Source: Lachnospiraceae bacterium (GTDB lineage: Bacteria > Bacillota > Clostridia > Lachnospirales > Lachnospiraceae). From it: a stretch of DNA of 64,000 nucleotides. Both the position numbers and the translations under genes were made by a program. The stretch is from assembly GCA_019421365.1 (NCBI GenBank), contig JAHZFJ010000006.1, positions 1-64,000 on the forward strand, written 5' to 3'. How positions within the stretch are numbered: position 1 is the stretch's first letter; each line of letters opens with the position of its first letter. Below the pieces are notes generated by a model. That model did not search any database. It was not told the origin of the DNA and saw nothing but the letters and a program-made list of their open reading frames with translations. Below are positions 25,739-34,310 of the stretch, one piece after another.

Positions 25739-26236
25739 ATGAATACAACATTTCATAAAGTTAAGGAACAAGAAGAAATAGGGATTATCGCTGAACTTGG
25801 TACAAAGATCTGGCACGAGCATTACTCGACGATTTTAGAAGCAGAACAAATTGATTATATGGTTGATAAGTTTCAATCTGCTAACGCGGTTGCTGGTCAG
25901 ATAGAAGATCAAGGATACGAGTATTATCTAATAAAAGATGGGGAATCTACGGTGGGATATATAGGGTTAGTGATGGAGCCAGAGAAGATTTTCCTTAGTA
26001 AGTTATACATAGCAAAAGAAGCAAGAGGAAAAGGTCTTGCTTCTAAGGCGTTTGTATTCTTAACAGACATGGCAACATCGAACGAAAAGCAAGCAATCTG
26101 GTTAACGGTTAACCGATACAACAGCGGTTCCATTGCTGTTTATGAGAAAAAAGGATTTATTAAAGTGAGAGAGCAAGTTTCCGATATCGGGAATGGTTAT
26201 GTGATGGATGACTTTGTGATGGAGATGGCGGTGTAA
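25739..26236 (+). CDS. GNAT family N-acetyltransferase
   Basis: Encodes 165 residues, starting at the ATG 10 nt after GCAGGAGG. The acetyl-CoA motif A is LYIAKEARGKGLASKAF near 93-109, with the R/Q-x-x-G-x-G/A pattern as RGKGLA. The C-terminal NSGSIAVYEKKGFIKV is also standard. The acceptor is unknown; the best resemblance is to small-molecule or amino-group acetyltransferases of the RimI/YjcF kind. It follows the inverted repeat, whose right arm ends 73 bp before its start. Confidence 0.85.
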   Translation: MNTTFHKVKEQEEIGIIAELGTKIWHEHYSTILEAEQIDYMVDKFQSANAVAGQIEDQGYEYYLIKDGESTVGYIGLVMEPEKIFLSKLYIAKEARGKGLASKAFVFLTDMATSNEKQAIWLTVNRYNSGSIAVYEKKGFIKVREQVSDIGNGYVMDDFVMEMAV

Positions 26237-26268
26237 GTATTTGTATAGGTTTCAATAATGAAAAGCAA

Positions 26269-27219
26269 TTAATCGGAATGAATCACAATATTTTTGATCT
26301 GTTCGAGAGTATTTTCAATATAATCATTTTTTTCTGATTTGGACCTTGCTAGAAGTATAAGCGTGGAACGAACTTGATTAAGTGCTGTTGATACGTCATT
26401 TTGAGCATCTGATATTTTGGATTTTACACTGATACTTGAGAAAATATCATCGAAGACATAATCAACGAATGTTGTAAAAGATCCAATGTCAATTGATATA
26501 GAGATGTTCATGCTTACATCAGCTAATTCAGTGCGAAAGGCACGAAGTTCTCTTTGGGCTTTGGCTAGAGAAGAACGAGCGTCATCAATTTTAGAGTGTT
26601 TGGCGATATCAGTAATGAGTCCTCCACCTATGATGTCGAATGTACCCCAGCTAGAGGCACTTTTTAGATGGTCACATGCCTGATTAAGAGAAGCGTTCAC
26701 ACGTTCGCCAGCACGAATTGCTTCCTCTAATTCCTTTATCTGAGCAATAGTTGTTTCTACATCGTTTTGTAAACCTAAGAGAAGTTCTTTTGCTTTAGGA
26801 TTAGGTGAATTATTGCTAATAAGTTCATTCAATCTATCTTGGAAGAGTTGGTCGTAATTTCTCTGACAAGCGTGGTAGCGTGATTGCTCTCTTTGTAAAT
26901 TTTGTATCTCTAGTTTAAGGCGTTCATGTTCTTGTTTTTTGAGATCAAGTTGTAGTTCCGCTTCATGTCGTTCTTGCATTTCCTTTTTAAGCTGGGAATC
27001 ATAGTTGCCACGAATTTTATGATACACAGATTGTAGACTCTTACCCGTAAGTTGCTCAACATCCTTAGCTTCTTTTTGAAGAACTTGTTCATTAGCCTTA
27101 ATTTCTTGTGTAAGAATATTTAATTTTGTGGATAGAGCATTAATTTCGTCTTGATATTGTTGATAGCGTTGTATCCCGTCTTTTTGTTTTTGAAGTTCAT
27201 CGAAGAATGAGACTGTCAT
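26269..27219 (-). CDS. conserved coiled-coil protein of unknown function
   Basis: Encodes 316 residues. Residues 10-130 are a long charged coiled coil. Then comes a striking uncharged block SSWGTFDIIGGGLITDIAKH near 189, followed by helical segments and a conserved-looking SIDIGSFTTFVDYVFDDIFS stretch near 240. There is no signal peptide, and the Gly-rich block is too short to span a membrane alone. I recall similar sequences with a WGTWDLLGGG motif in Firmicutes but know no function for them. AAGGAA lies before the start on the minus strand. Confidence 0.75.
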   Translation of the reverse strand: MTVSFFDELQKQKDGIQRYQQYQDEINALSTKLNILTQEIKANEQVLQKEAKDVEQLTGKSLQSVYHKIRGNYDSQLKKEMQERHEAELQLDLKKQEHERLKLEIQNLQREQSRYHACQRNYDQLFQDRLNELISNNSPNPKAKELLLGLQNDVETTIAQIKELEEAIRAGERVNASLNQACDHLKSASSWGTFDIIGGGLITDIAKHSKIDDARSSLAKAQRELRAFRTELADVSMNISISIDIGSFTTFVDYVFDDIFSSISVKSKISDAQNDVSTALNQVRSTLILLARSKSEKNDYIENTLEQIKNIVIHSD

Positions 27220-27355
27220 AATTGTATGGTTCCTTTCTGATATCGTATTGCCTGATTCTATTTCATAAAAAATTGTACAATGATAAGCAGGTAGTGTAAA
27301 GCTAGATTTGATTAAAAGTTATTTAATGGAATTTTAAGAATGAAAATATTCCATA

Positions 27356-27383
27356 TTGACAATACTAATGCACATGATATAAT
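27356..27383 (+). promoter_or_regulatory. promoter of the thrS T-box transcript
   Basis: TTGACA (27356-27361) and TATAAT (27378-27383) are separated by 16 bp, immediately upstream of the T-box leader. Confidence 0.85.
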
Positions 27384-27389
27384 GAAATA

Positions 27390-27699
27390 CAGCGAAAGTT
27401 CTATTATAGAACTAAATAAAATGAATACCATCAACACGACGACGAGACGATTACGATATGGAATAATGCAGAGAGAGATATGTATGCTGAAAGTATCTTA
27501 TTAGGAAATATCCGAAAACTACCTCTGAGTGACCCCAATCCGGTCCGGTGATTCCGTTATAATCTATGCCTGTAAGGTCACAATTTGCTGACCAAGGTAA
27601 ATGAAGCGGGTACAGATTTATATGTACCAATTAGGGTGGAACCGCGAGAATAAACTCGTCCCTTTCGATTTGCACAGTGAATCGAAAGGGGCTTTTTTT
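27390..27699 (+). promoter_or_regulatory. T-box leader of thrS with terminator
   Basis: The conserved T-box AGGGTGGAACCGCG is at 27633-27646. The terminator CCCTTTCGATT/AATCGAAAGGG with a T run is at 27660-27699. Candidate specifier codons for threonine, ACT and ACC, lie at 27518-27523 in the expected loop context (GAAAACTACCTCTGAG). Uncharged tRNA-Thr should bind here and allow read-through into thrS. Confidence 0.93.
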
Positions 27700-27764
27700 G
27701 CATTCCTGATTGTGTAAATGATAATAATTAGTAAGTTGAAATGATAGGAAAGGAAGTAATAAAG

Positions 27765-29744
27765 ATGAAAATCACATTAAAAGATGGCTCAATTAAAGAG
27801 TATGCAAGTGCAATGTCAGTAATCGATATTGCAAAAGATATTAGTGAAGGTCTTGCTAGAATGGCATGTGCTGGAGAAATCAATGGCGAGGTTGTAGACC
27901 TTAGAACAGTAGTAGATACAGATTGTGAATTAAGTATCTTAACATTTAACGATGAAGCAGGTAAAGCAGCATATAGACATACTGCATCACATGTACTTGC
28001 ACAAGCAGTTAAGAGATTATATCCACATGCAAAACTTGCTATTGGACCTTCAATCGATACAGGATTCTATTATGATTTCGATATGGAATCACTAGATCGT
28101 GCAGCACTTGATGAATTAGAGAAAGAAATGAAGAAAATCATCAAAGAAGGTGCTGAATTAGAAAAATTCACTCTTCCAAGAGAAGAAGCGATCAAATTCA
28201 TGGAAGAGAAAGGTGAATCTTATAAAGTTGAATTAATTGAAGATTTACCAGAAGACGAAGAAATTTCATTCTATAAACAAGGCGATTTCGTAGATTTATG
28301 TTGTGGTCCTCACTTAATGAGCACAAAATCATTAAAGGCTATTAAATTAATTTCTTCTTCTGGTGCTTACTGGAGAGGTAGCGAGAAGAACAAGATGTTA
28401 GTGAGAGTATATGGTACTGCATTTACTAAGAATGCAGATTTAGATGCATACATGCAACACCTTGAAGAAATTAAGAAACGTGACCATAACAAATTAGGTC
28501 GTGAGATGGAATTATTCGCAACTGTAGACGTAATCGGTCAAGGTCTTCCACTTCTTATGCCAAAGGGTGCTAAGATGATTCAAACACTTCAAAGATGGAT
28601 TGAAGATGAAGAAGAAAAACGTGGATACATGCGTACGAAGACTCCTTTAATGGCTAAGAAAGACTTGTATGTAATCTCAGATCACTGGGGACACTACAAA
28701 GAAGGTATGTTTGTACTTGGCGATGAAGAAGATGAGAACTCAGAAGTATTTGCACTTCGTCCAATGACTTGCCCATTCCAATATTTTGTATATAAACAAA
28801 GCCAAAAGAGTTACAGAGATCTACCATGTCGTTATGGTGAAACTTCAACATTATTTAGAAATGAAGATTCAGGTGAAATGCATGGACTTACTCGTGTAAG
28901 ACAGTTCACTATCTCAGAAGGTCACTTAATCGTAACGCCAGAACAAATTGAAGAAGAATTCGCAGGTTGTCTAAATCTTGCAAGATATTGCTTACAAACA
29001 CTTGGAGTAGAAGAGGATGTAACATATCGTTTATCAAAATGGGATCCAAACAATAAAGAGAAATATCTTGGTGATGTAGAGCATTGGGATAAGACTCAAA
29101 ACAAGATGAGAGAAATCTTAGACCACCTTGGTGTTACTTACACTGAAGAAGAGGGCGAAGCTGCTTTCTACGGTCCAAAACTTGATATCCAAGCAAAGAA
29201 TGTATATGGTAAAGAAGATACAATGATTACAATTCAATTAGACTTTGCGCTAGCTGAAAGATTTGATATGTTCTATATCGATAAAAACGGTGAGAAGAAA
29301 CGTCCATTCATCATCCACAGAACTTCACTAGGATGCTATGAAAGAACACTTGCTTGGTTAATCGAAAAGTATGCTGGATTATTCCCAACTTGGTTATGCC
29401 CAGAGCAAGTAAGAATTCTTCCAATCTCTGATAAATACCATGACTATGCGAATAAAGTAAGAGCAAAGTTACAAGAAAATGGTGTTATGGTTACTGTTGA
29501 TGAAAGAGCAGAAAAGATCGGTTACAAGATTCGTGAAACAAGATTAGATCGTGTTCCTTATATGTTAGTTGTAGGACAAAAGGAAGAAGAAGAAGGTCTT
29601 GTATCAGTAAGAAGCCGTTACCTTGGTGACGAAGGTCAAAAACCAGTTGATACATTTATCGATGAAATCTGTAAAGAAATCAGAACGAAAGAAATTCGTA
29701 AGATTGAAGTGCAAGAAGAAGACAATAATAAAAAGAATAAATAA
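27765..29744 (+). CDS. thrS: threonyl-tRNA synthetase
   Basis: Encodes 659 residues. The order is an N-terminal TGS domain (MKITLKDGSIKEY), the editing domain with HTASHVLAQA near 75 and the CCGPH-like segment DLCCGPHLM near 180. The class II core follows with motif 2 around FRNEDSGEMHGLTRVRQFT and motif 3 HRTSLGCYERTLAWLIE, then an anticodon-binding domain. The ATG at 27765 fits the TGS start and has AAAGGAAG 10 nt upstream; an ATG 24 bp earlier lies inside the ribosome site. It is controlled by the T-box leader. Confidence 0.96.
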   Translation: MKITLKDGSIKEYASAMSVIDIAKDISEGLARMACAGEINGEVVDLRTVVDTDCELSILTFNDEAGKAAYRHTASHVLAQAVKRLYPHAKLAIGPSIDTGFYYDFDMESLDRAALDELEKEMKKIIKEGAELEKFTLPREEAIKFMEEKGESYKVELIEDLPEDEEISFYKQGDFVDLCCGPHLMSTKSLKAIKLISSSGAYWRGSEKNKMLVRVYGTAFTKNADLDAYMQHLEEIKKRDHNKLGREMELFATVDVIGQGLPLLMPKGAKMIQTLQRWIEDEEEKRGYMRTKTPLMAKKDLYVISDHWGHYKEGMFVLGDEEDENSEVFALRPMTCPFQYFVYKQSQKSYRDLPCRYGETSTLFRNEDSGEMHGLTRVRQFTISEGHLIVTPEQIEEEFAGCLNLARYCLQTLGVEEDVTYRLSKWDPNNKEKYLGDVEHWDKTQNKMREILDHLGVTYTEEEGEAAFYGPKLDIQAKNVYGKEDTMITIQLDFALAERFDMFYIDKNGEKKRPFIIHRTSLGCYERTLAWLIEKYAGLFPTWLCPEQVRILPISDKYHDYANKVRAKLQENGVMVTVDERAEKIGYKIRETRLDRVPYMLVVGQKEEEEGLVSVRSRYLGDEGQKPVDTFIDEICKEIRTKEIRKIEVQEEDNNKKNK

Positions 29745-29760
29745 TATAAACTATTAAGAA

Positions 29761-29798
29761 GGAAAAGCATTTTGACTTAAGGGCCAAAATGTTTTTCC
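29761..29798 (+). terminator. hairpin between thrS and prfC
   Basis: GGAAAAGCATTTTG and CCAAAATGTTTTTCC can form a stem of about 14 bp, with a T run inside the 3' arm. It may partly terminate the thrS message before prfC. Confidence 0.5.
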
Positions 29799-29819
29799 AC
29801 GTAAGATGGAGGAAATATT

Positions 29820-31409
29820 GTGGCTGATTACACAAACGAAATAAAGAAAAGAAGAACGTTTGCAATCATCTCTCACCCCGATGCAGGTAAGACGACATTA
29901 ACGGAAAAGTTATTATTATACGGAGGTGCAATTAACCTTGCGGGTTCCGTTAAAGGTAAGAAAACTGCAAAGCATGCAGTATCTGACTGGATGGAAATCG
30001 AGAAGCAAAGAGGTATCTCGGTTACTTCTTCAGTAATGCAGTTTAACTATGATGGTTTTTGTATCAATATCCTTGATACCCCAGGACATCAGGACTTCTC
30101 GGAAGATACGTATCGTACTTTAATGGCAGCAGATTCAGCAGTCATGGTTATCGATGCATCTAAGGGTGTTGAGGCACAGACGAAAAAATTATTCAAAGTA
30201 TGTACGATGCGTGGAATACCAATCTTCACATTCATTAATAAGATGGACCGTGAAGCAAATGACACGTTTGAATTATTGGATGAGATTGAGAATGTACTTG
30301 GTATTCAGACATGTCCAGTTAACTGGCCAATCGGTTGTGGTAAGAACTTTAAGGGTGTATATGATCGTAACACGAATACAATTACAAAGTTTACAGCAGC
30401 TAACAACGGACAAAAAGCGGTAGATAGAGTAGAAGTAGAACTTGGTAGCGAAGAATTAGACTCTTTAATTGGTACAGAATTACATGAAAAATTATCAGAA
30501 GAGATTGAGCTTCTTGATGGAGCAAGCAGTGAATTTGACATTGAACAAGTACGTGTAGGTAAATTAACGCCAGTTTTCTTTGGTTCTGCATTAACGAACT
30601 TTGGTGTTGAGACATTCTTACAACATTTTCTTGATATGACAACTTCACCACTTCCTCGTATGTCAAAAGATGGAGTTATAGATCCAATTAAAGAAGATTT
30701 CTCAGCATTCGTATTCAAGATTCAAGCGAATATGAACAAAGCACATCGTGACCGTATCGCATTCATGAGAATATGTTCTGGTAAATTCGAAGCAGGTATG
30801 GAAGTAAACCATGTGCAAGGTGGTAAGAAAATGAAATTATTACAACCACAACAGATGATGGCACAAGAGAGAAAAATTGTTGAAGAAGCATATGCAGGGG
30901 ATATTATTGGCGTATTTGATCCAGGTATTTTCTCAATTGGAGATACTATCTGTATGCCAAATAAGAAATTTGAATATGAAGGAATTCCAACATTTGCACC
31001 TGAACATTTTGCCAGGGTACGTCAGATGGATACTATGAAGAGAAAACAATTTATAAAAGGTATCTCACAGATTGCACAAGAAGGTGCGATACAGATCTTC
31101 CAAGAATTCAATACTGGTATGGAAGAAATCATCGTAGGTGTAGTAGGTGTACTTCAATTTGATGTACTTAAGTTTAGACTAGAATCAGAATATGGTGTAG
31201 ATATTCGTCTTGAGCCACTTCCATATGAGCATATTCGTTGGATAGAAAACAAAGATATCGACGTATCCAAATTAAGTGTAACTTCCGATACGAAGAAGAT
31301 CAAAGACTTAAAAGGTAATTCACTTCTTATCTTTACGCATAGTTGGAGTATCAATACAGTATTAGATCGTAATGAAGGACTTGTATTATCAGAATTTGGT
31401 CGTTCATAA
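29820..31409 (+). CDS. prfC: peptide chain release factor 3
   Basis: Encodes 529 residues, starting at a GTG 7 nt after GGAGG. RF3 is a GTPase that removes RF1 or RF2 from the ribosome. G1 is SHPDAGKTTLTEK near residue 18, the switch region has KQRGISVTSSVMQF, G3 is DTPGHQDF near 88 and G4 is NKMDRE near 142. Domain II/III features such as FVFKIQANMNKAHRDRIAF and the C-terminal GVLQFDVLKFRLESEYGV are RF3-specific and exclude EF-G. Confidence 0.95.
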   Translation: MADYTNEIKKRRTFAIISHPDAGKTTLTEKLLLYGGAINLAGSVKGKKTAKHAVSDWMEIEKQRGISVTSSVMQFNYDGFCINILDTPGHQDFSEDTYRTLMAADSAVMVIDASKGVEAQTKKLFKVCTMRGIPIFTFINKMDREANDTFELLDEIENVLGIQTCPVNWPIGCGKNFKGVYDRNTNTITKFTAANNGQKAVDRVEVELGSEELDSLIGTELHEKLSEEIELLDGASSEFDIEQVRVGKLTPVFFGSALTNFGVETFLQHFLDMTTSPLPRMSKDGVIDPIKEDFSAFVFKIQANMNKAHRDRIAFMRICSGKFEAGMEVNHVQGGKKMKLLQPQQMMAQERKIVEEAYAGDIIGVFDPGIFSIGDTICMPNKKFEYEGIPTFAPEHFARVRQMDTMKRKQFIKGISQIAQEGAIQIFQEFNTGMEEIIVGVVGVLQFDVLKFRLESEYGVDIRLEPLPYEHIRWIENKDIDVSKLSVTSDTKKIKDLKGNSLLIFTHSWSINTVLDRNEGLVLSEFGRS

Positions 31410-31465
31410 GTTCATATAAATCTATAATGGTAAATAAATTCAGTAAAAAAAGACGATAATAGTAC

Positions 31466-31495
31466 TTGACATATGGTCTAAATATATGTTACAAT
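31466..31495 (+). promoter_or_regulatory. promoter of the infC-rpmI-rplT operon
   Basis: TTGACA (31466-31471) and TACAAT (31490-31495) are separated by 18 bp, upstream of a roughly 230-nt leader. Confidence 0.8.
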
Positions 31496-31499
31496 TAAC

Positions 31500-31682
31500 A
31501 AGCTGTGAACAAACGCAGAAGAAATCGGAAGGGTTTGAATAAACAGAGAAGCAGAGTATCCACTCTCACCTTAGCACGAATGAATGTGACTTGGGTTATT
31601 AATTCAAGATAATTTAGTAGAAGATACTGAATATAGATCGAACTTGAAGACGTGGATAGAATTTGCTATCTACGTTTTTTTT
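31500..31682 (+). promoter_or_regulatory. infC operon leader with terminator (L20-type autoregulatory leader)
   Basis: The leader ends with a perfect terminator, ACGTGGATAG (31650-31659) with CTATCTACGT (31666-31675) and seven Ts, before the infC ribosome site. In Bacillus, L20 binding to an equivalent leader causes early termination. Assignment to the L20 leader class is by position and terminator; the L20-binding fold was not verified. Confidence 0.65.
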
Positions 31683-31729
31683 ATGTAAATTAACTATTTG
31701 TTGAAACAAACCTATGGAGGTGCATAGTT

Positions 31730-32239
31730 ATTAGCGATTTAATGATTAATGAGCAAATCAGAGACAAAGAGGTTCGTCTTATTGGCGAAGATGGAGAACA
31801 ATTAGGAGTTATGTCTTCTAAAGATGCAATGAAATTAGCAAAGGAAGCAAATCTAGATTTAGTAAAGATTGCTCCAACAGCTAAACCACCTGTTTGCAAA
31901 ATTATTGATTATGGTAAATACAGATATGAATTAGCTAGAAAAGAAAAAGAAGCTAAGAAGAAACAGAAAGTAACAGATGTTAAAGAGATTCGTTTATCAC
32001 CAAACATTGATGAAAATGACCTTAACACAAAGGCAAACCAAGCAAGAAAATTCATCACAAAAGGTGACAAAGTTAAAGTATCGTTACGTTTCCGTGGTAG
32101 AGAAATGGCGCATATGAGTACAAGTAGACAAATACTTGATTCTTTCTTTAAATGTCTAGAAGATATAGCAGTAGTTGAAAAACCTGCTAAGTTAGAAGGA
32201 AGAAGTATGATTATGTACTTAACTGAAAAACGCAGTTAA
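31730..32239 (+). CDS. infC: translation initiation factor IF-3
   Basis: Encodes 169 residues if translation begins at the ATT codon 31730-31732, which sits 9 nt after GGAGG (31716-31720). The in-frame ATG at 31742 has no well-placed ribosome site. AUU starts are a conserved hallmark of infC that lets IF-3 limit its own synthesis. The N-domain (NEQIRDKEVRLIGEDGEQLG) and C-domain (KEIRLSPNIDENDL, then KVKVSLRFRGREM) are typical. IF-3 binds the 30S subunit and checks start codons. Confidence 0.95.
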   Translation: MSDLMINEQIRDKEVRLIGEDGEQLGVMSSKDAMKLAKEANLDLVKIAPTAKPPVCKIIDYGKYRYELARKEKEAKKKQKVTDVKEIRLSPNIDENDLNTKANQARKFITKGDKVKVSLRFRGREMAHMSTSRQILDSFFKCLEDIAVVEKPAKLEGRSMIMYLTEKRS

Positions 32240-32437
32240 TATATCCGCTAGAGTAATAGAAGCAATTTAATTCATGACAACATGGCTACGGGTTCGTAGC
32301 TGGTTGTTCTGATATGGGGTGGACTGTAGTGAATATGCTAGGTAAATCCCCATGTATAGATATGTTGGTGACATACTGTGTTCTATGGGATGTCGCGAAG
32401 AATAACAGATGGAAGATATTATTAAGGAGGAACTATC
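32240..32437 (+). other. structured spacer between infC and rpmI
   Basis: This 198-nt gap has no coding frame. It can form hairpins such as CTACGGGTTCGTAG inside an ACAAC/GTTGT pair near 32277-32310. It could hold a processing site or a second L20-binding site. No promoter or terminator is evident. Confidence 0.4.
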
Positions 32438-32635
32438 ATGCCAAAAATGAAAACAAGCAGAGCAGCAGCTAAGCGTTTCAAAAAAACAGGAACAGGTCAA
32501 TTAAAGAGAATGAAAGCTTACAAGAGCCATATCTTAACTAAGAAAACTACTAAGAGAAAAAGAAATCTTAGAAAAGCTACTTTAGTTGATTCTACTAACG
32601 TAAAGAACATGAAGAAAATTTTACCATATTTATAG
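32438..32635 (+). CDS. rpmI: 50S ribosomal protein L35
   Basis: Encodes 65 residues, the normal length. MPKMKTSRAAAKRFKKTGTG and the later SHILTKKTTKRKRNLRKAT are standard L35 sequence. AAGGAGG lies 10 nt before the ATG. Confidence 0.97.
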   Translation: MPKMKTSRAAAKRFKKTGTGQLKRMKAYKSHILTKKTTKRKRNLRKATLVDSTNVKNMKKILPYL

Positions 32636-32657
32636 GATATAAGGAGGGAACTAGGAA

Positions 32658-33014
32658 ATGGCAAGAATTAAAGGCGGAATGAACGCTAGAAAAAAACACA
32701 ACAGAGTATTAAAACTAGCTAAAGGTTATAGAGGCGCTAGATCGAAACAATATAGAGTTGCAAAACAATCTGTAATGAGAGCATTAACTTCTTCATTCGC
32801 AGGAAGAAAAGAAAGAAAAAGACAATTCAGAAGATTATGGATTGCCAGAATCAATGCCGCTGCTAGAATGAACGGACTTTCTTATAGCAAATTTATGTAT
32901 GGTTTAAAATTAGCAGGTATTGAAGTTAACAGAAAGATGTTATCTGAAATGGCTATCAATGATGCTGAAGGTTTTGCAGCATTAGTTGAAGTTGCTAAAT
33001 CTAAATTAGCTTAA
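32658..33014 (+). CDS. rplT: 50S ribosomal protein L20
   Basis: Encodes 118 residues. MARIKGGMNARKKHNRVLKL opens it, and FRRLWIARINAAARMNGLSY near residue 55 is the L20 signature. L20 binds 23S rRNA early in assembly and in Firmicutes represses this operon through its leader. AAGGAGG lies upstream. Confidence 0.97.
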   Translation: MARIKGGMNARKKHNRVLKLAKGYRGARSKQYRVAKQSVMRALTSSFAGRKERKRQFRRLWIARINAAARMNGLSYSKFMYGLKLAGIEVNRKMLSEMAINDAEGFAALVEVAKSKLA

Positions 33015-33053
33015 TTCAAATGAATATAAGGACAAACGTAGTTTGTTTATAGG

Positions 33054-33087
33054 GTGCCAAGGCAAGAAATTGTCTTGGCACTTTTTT
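33054..33087 (+). terminator. terminator of infC-rpmI-rplT
   Basis: GTGCCAAGGCAA pairs with TTGTCTTGGCAC (one G-U), loop of 4, then TTTTTT. Confidence 0.9.
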
Positions 33088-33157
33088 AGGTGCGCCAATG
33101 GGCCAATCTGTATGAAGTCCATAGGTATATCAATCATCTAATTAATAGAGATCAATA

Positions 33158-34159
33158 TTAACTACTTTCTCTATTTACAAGATAATAAGGTAAAGAAATT
33201 TTGAGAGGCAAGGAATGTCCATTATTGATTCGGTCAATGAGTATTTTTGCAGACATCTTTCCCATTTCTTCAATTGGAATATGCATTGTGGTTAGCATGG
33301 GTGAAATGTACTGTGCTACTTCAATATCATCCATACTGATGACGGATATATCATCTGGTATACGGTAACCATTATCTTGAATTGCTTTAATTGCACCTAT
33401 AGCAGTTATATCATTCATACAGAAAAGGGCGGTAATTTCTGTATTGCGTTGCATAATTCTGAGTGCTCCTTGATAGCCTCCTTCAGAAGAAATTGGAACA
33501 TTTGCAATGTTGTTATTATCAAGTGGAATTTTATGTATTTTCAAAGAATCCTTATAAGCACTATAGCGAATTTCTCTGGACAGTTCACCAATGTAACCAA
33601 TCCTTGTATGTCCTTTCGATATGAGGTATTCCATAGCGTCTTTAGCAATTGCATAGCCGTCACAAATGACTTGGTCATACTTCGCATCCAATGTATTCAA
33701 CCCCGTGTATACGATTCTTTTAAAGTGCTTTTTTAGAAAGTGGAGAGTTTCATTACTACAACGGCCAAGGACAGCAACACCATCAACTTCGTTGTTAAGA
33801 ATTTGATAATGTGTAGCTGGATTGTTGATGTCGAATGCTGAAAATGAATATTTAACAACATATCCTTCTTTTAATGCTTCCTCCTCAATACTTCTAGTTA
33901 AGGAAGAAAAAAAGGCATCATTTTTTGCATCATCTGTTCTAGCATAAATACAGGCGATAGATTTACTAGGCATCCTACTACCGTTTCCATGTTTTAACGC
34001 TTGCGCAGAAGGGTTTGGTACATAACCGCCTTTTCGAACTATTTTCCAAATATGGTCCTGAGTTTCTCTACTCGCGGCGTTTGTTGATTTACCATTTATG
34101 ACTCTGGAAACCGTGGAGATTGAGACACCAGCTTCTTTTGCAATATCTTTTAAAGTCAT
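33158..34159 (-). CDS. LacI family transcriptional regulator
   Basis: Encodes 333 residues. The N-terminal LacI helix-turn-helix MTLKDIAKEAGVSISTVSRV and hinge region are clear. A periplasmic-binding-like sensor follows, with ALFCMNDITAIGAIKAI near 235 and SVISMDDIEVAQYISPML near 270. It is transcribed away from the larC1 operon. CAAACGTTTG palindromes just upstream (34235-34246) and before pfk (43374-43383) are probable operators, so it likely controls the whole island in response to a sugar-like effector. The effector is unknown. Confidence 0.92.
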   Translation of the reverse strand: MTLKDIAKEAGVSISTVSRVINGKSTNAASRETQDHIWKIVRKGGYVPNPSAQALKHGNGSRMPSKSIACIYARTDDAKNDAFFSSLTRSIEEEALKEGYVVKYSFSAFDINNPATHYQILNNEVDGVAVLGRCSNETLHFLKKHFKRIVYTGLNTLDAKYDQVICDGYAIAKDAMEYLISKGHTRIGYIGELSREIRYSAYKDSLKIHKIPLDNNNIANVPISSEGGYQGALRIMQRNTEITALFCMNDITAIGAIKAIQDNGYRIPDDISVISMDDIEVAQYISPMLTTMHIPIEEMGKMSAKILIDRINNGHSLPLKISLPYYLVNRESS

Positions 34160-34234
34160 AATAAGACTCCTCTCATGCAGATGTTTTCTGATTTTATCAT
34201 AGCATATGGTAGCAAAAAATGACAGCGAATAATA

Positions 34235-34246
34235 GCAAACGTTTGC
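34235..34246. promoter_or_regulatory. LacI-type operator between lacI and larC1
   Basis: GCAAACGTTTGC is a perfect 12-bp palindrome with the central CG typical of LacI-family sites. It overlaps a possible -35 (TTGCGT 34243-34248; TTTGAT at 34265-34270, 16-bp spacer), fitting repression of the larC1 promoter. Confidence 0.75.
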
Positions 34247-34310
34247 GTAAAAAAAATACCCAAATTTGATTAGTGATGATATGATGATGACAAAAGAAAG
34301 GGAGGTTTTT

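Noticed and set aside
33377..33736. 119-codon plus-strand frame opposite the LacI regulator gene
   Set aside because: Cys/Ile/Phe-rich shadow translation without a ribosome site.
34234..34248. Operator palindrome as a CcpA cre site
   Set aside because: The CAAACGTTTG core could fit cre loosely, but the second near-identical site and the adjacent LacI gene make a local regulator more likely. It cannot be fully excluded.
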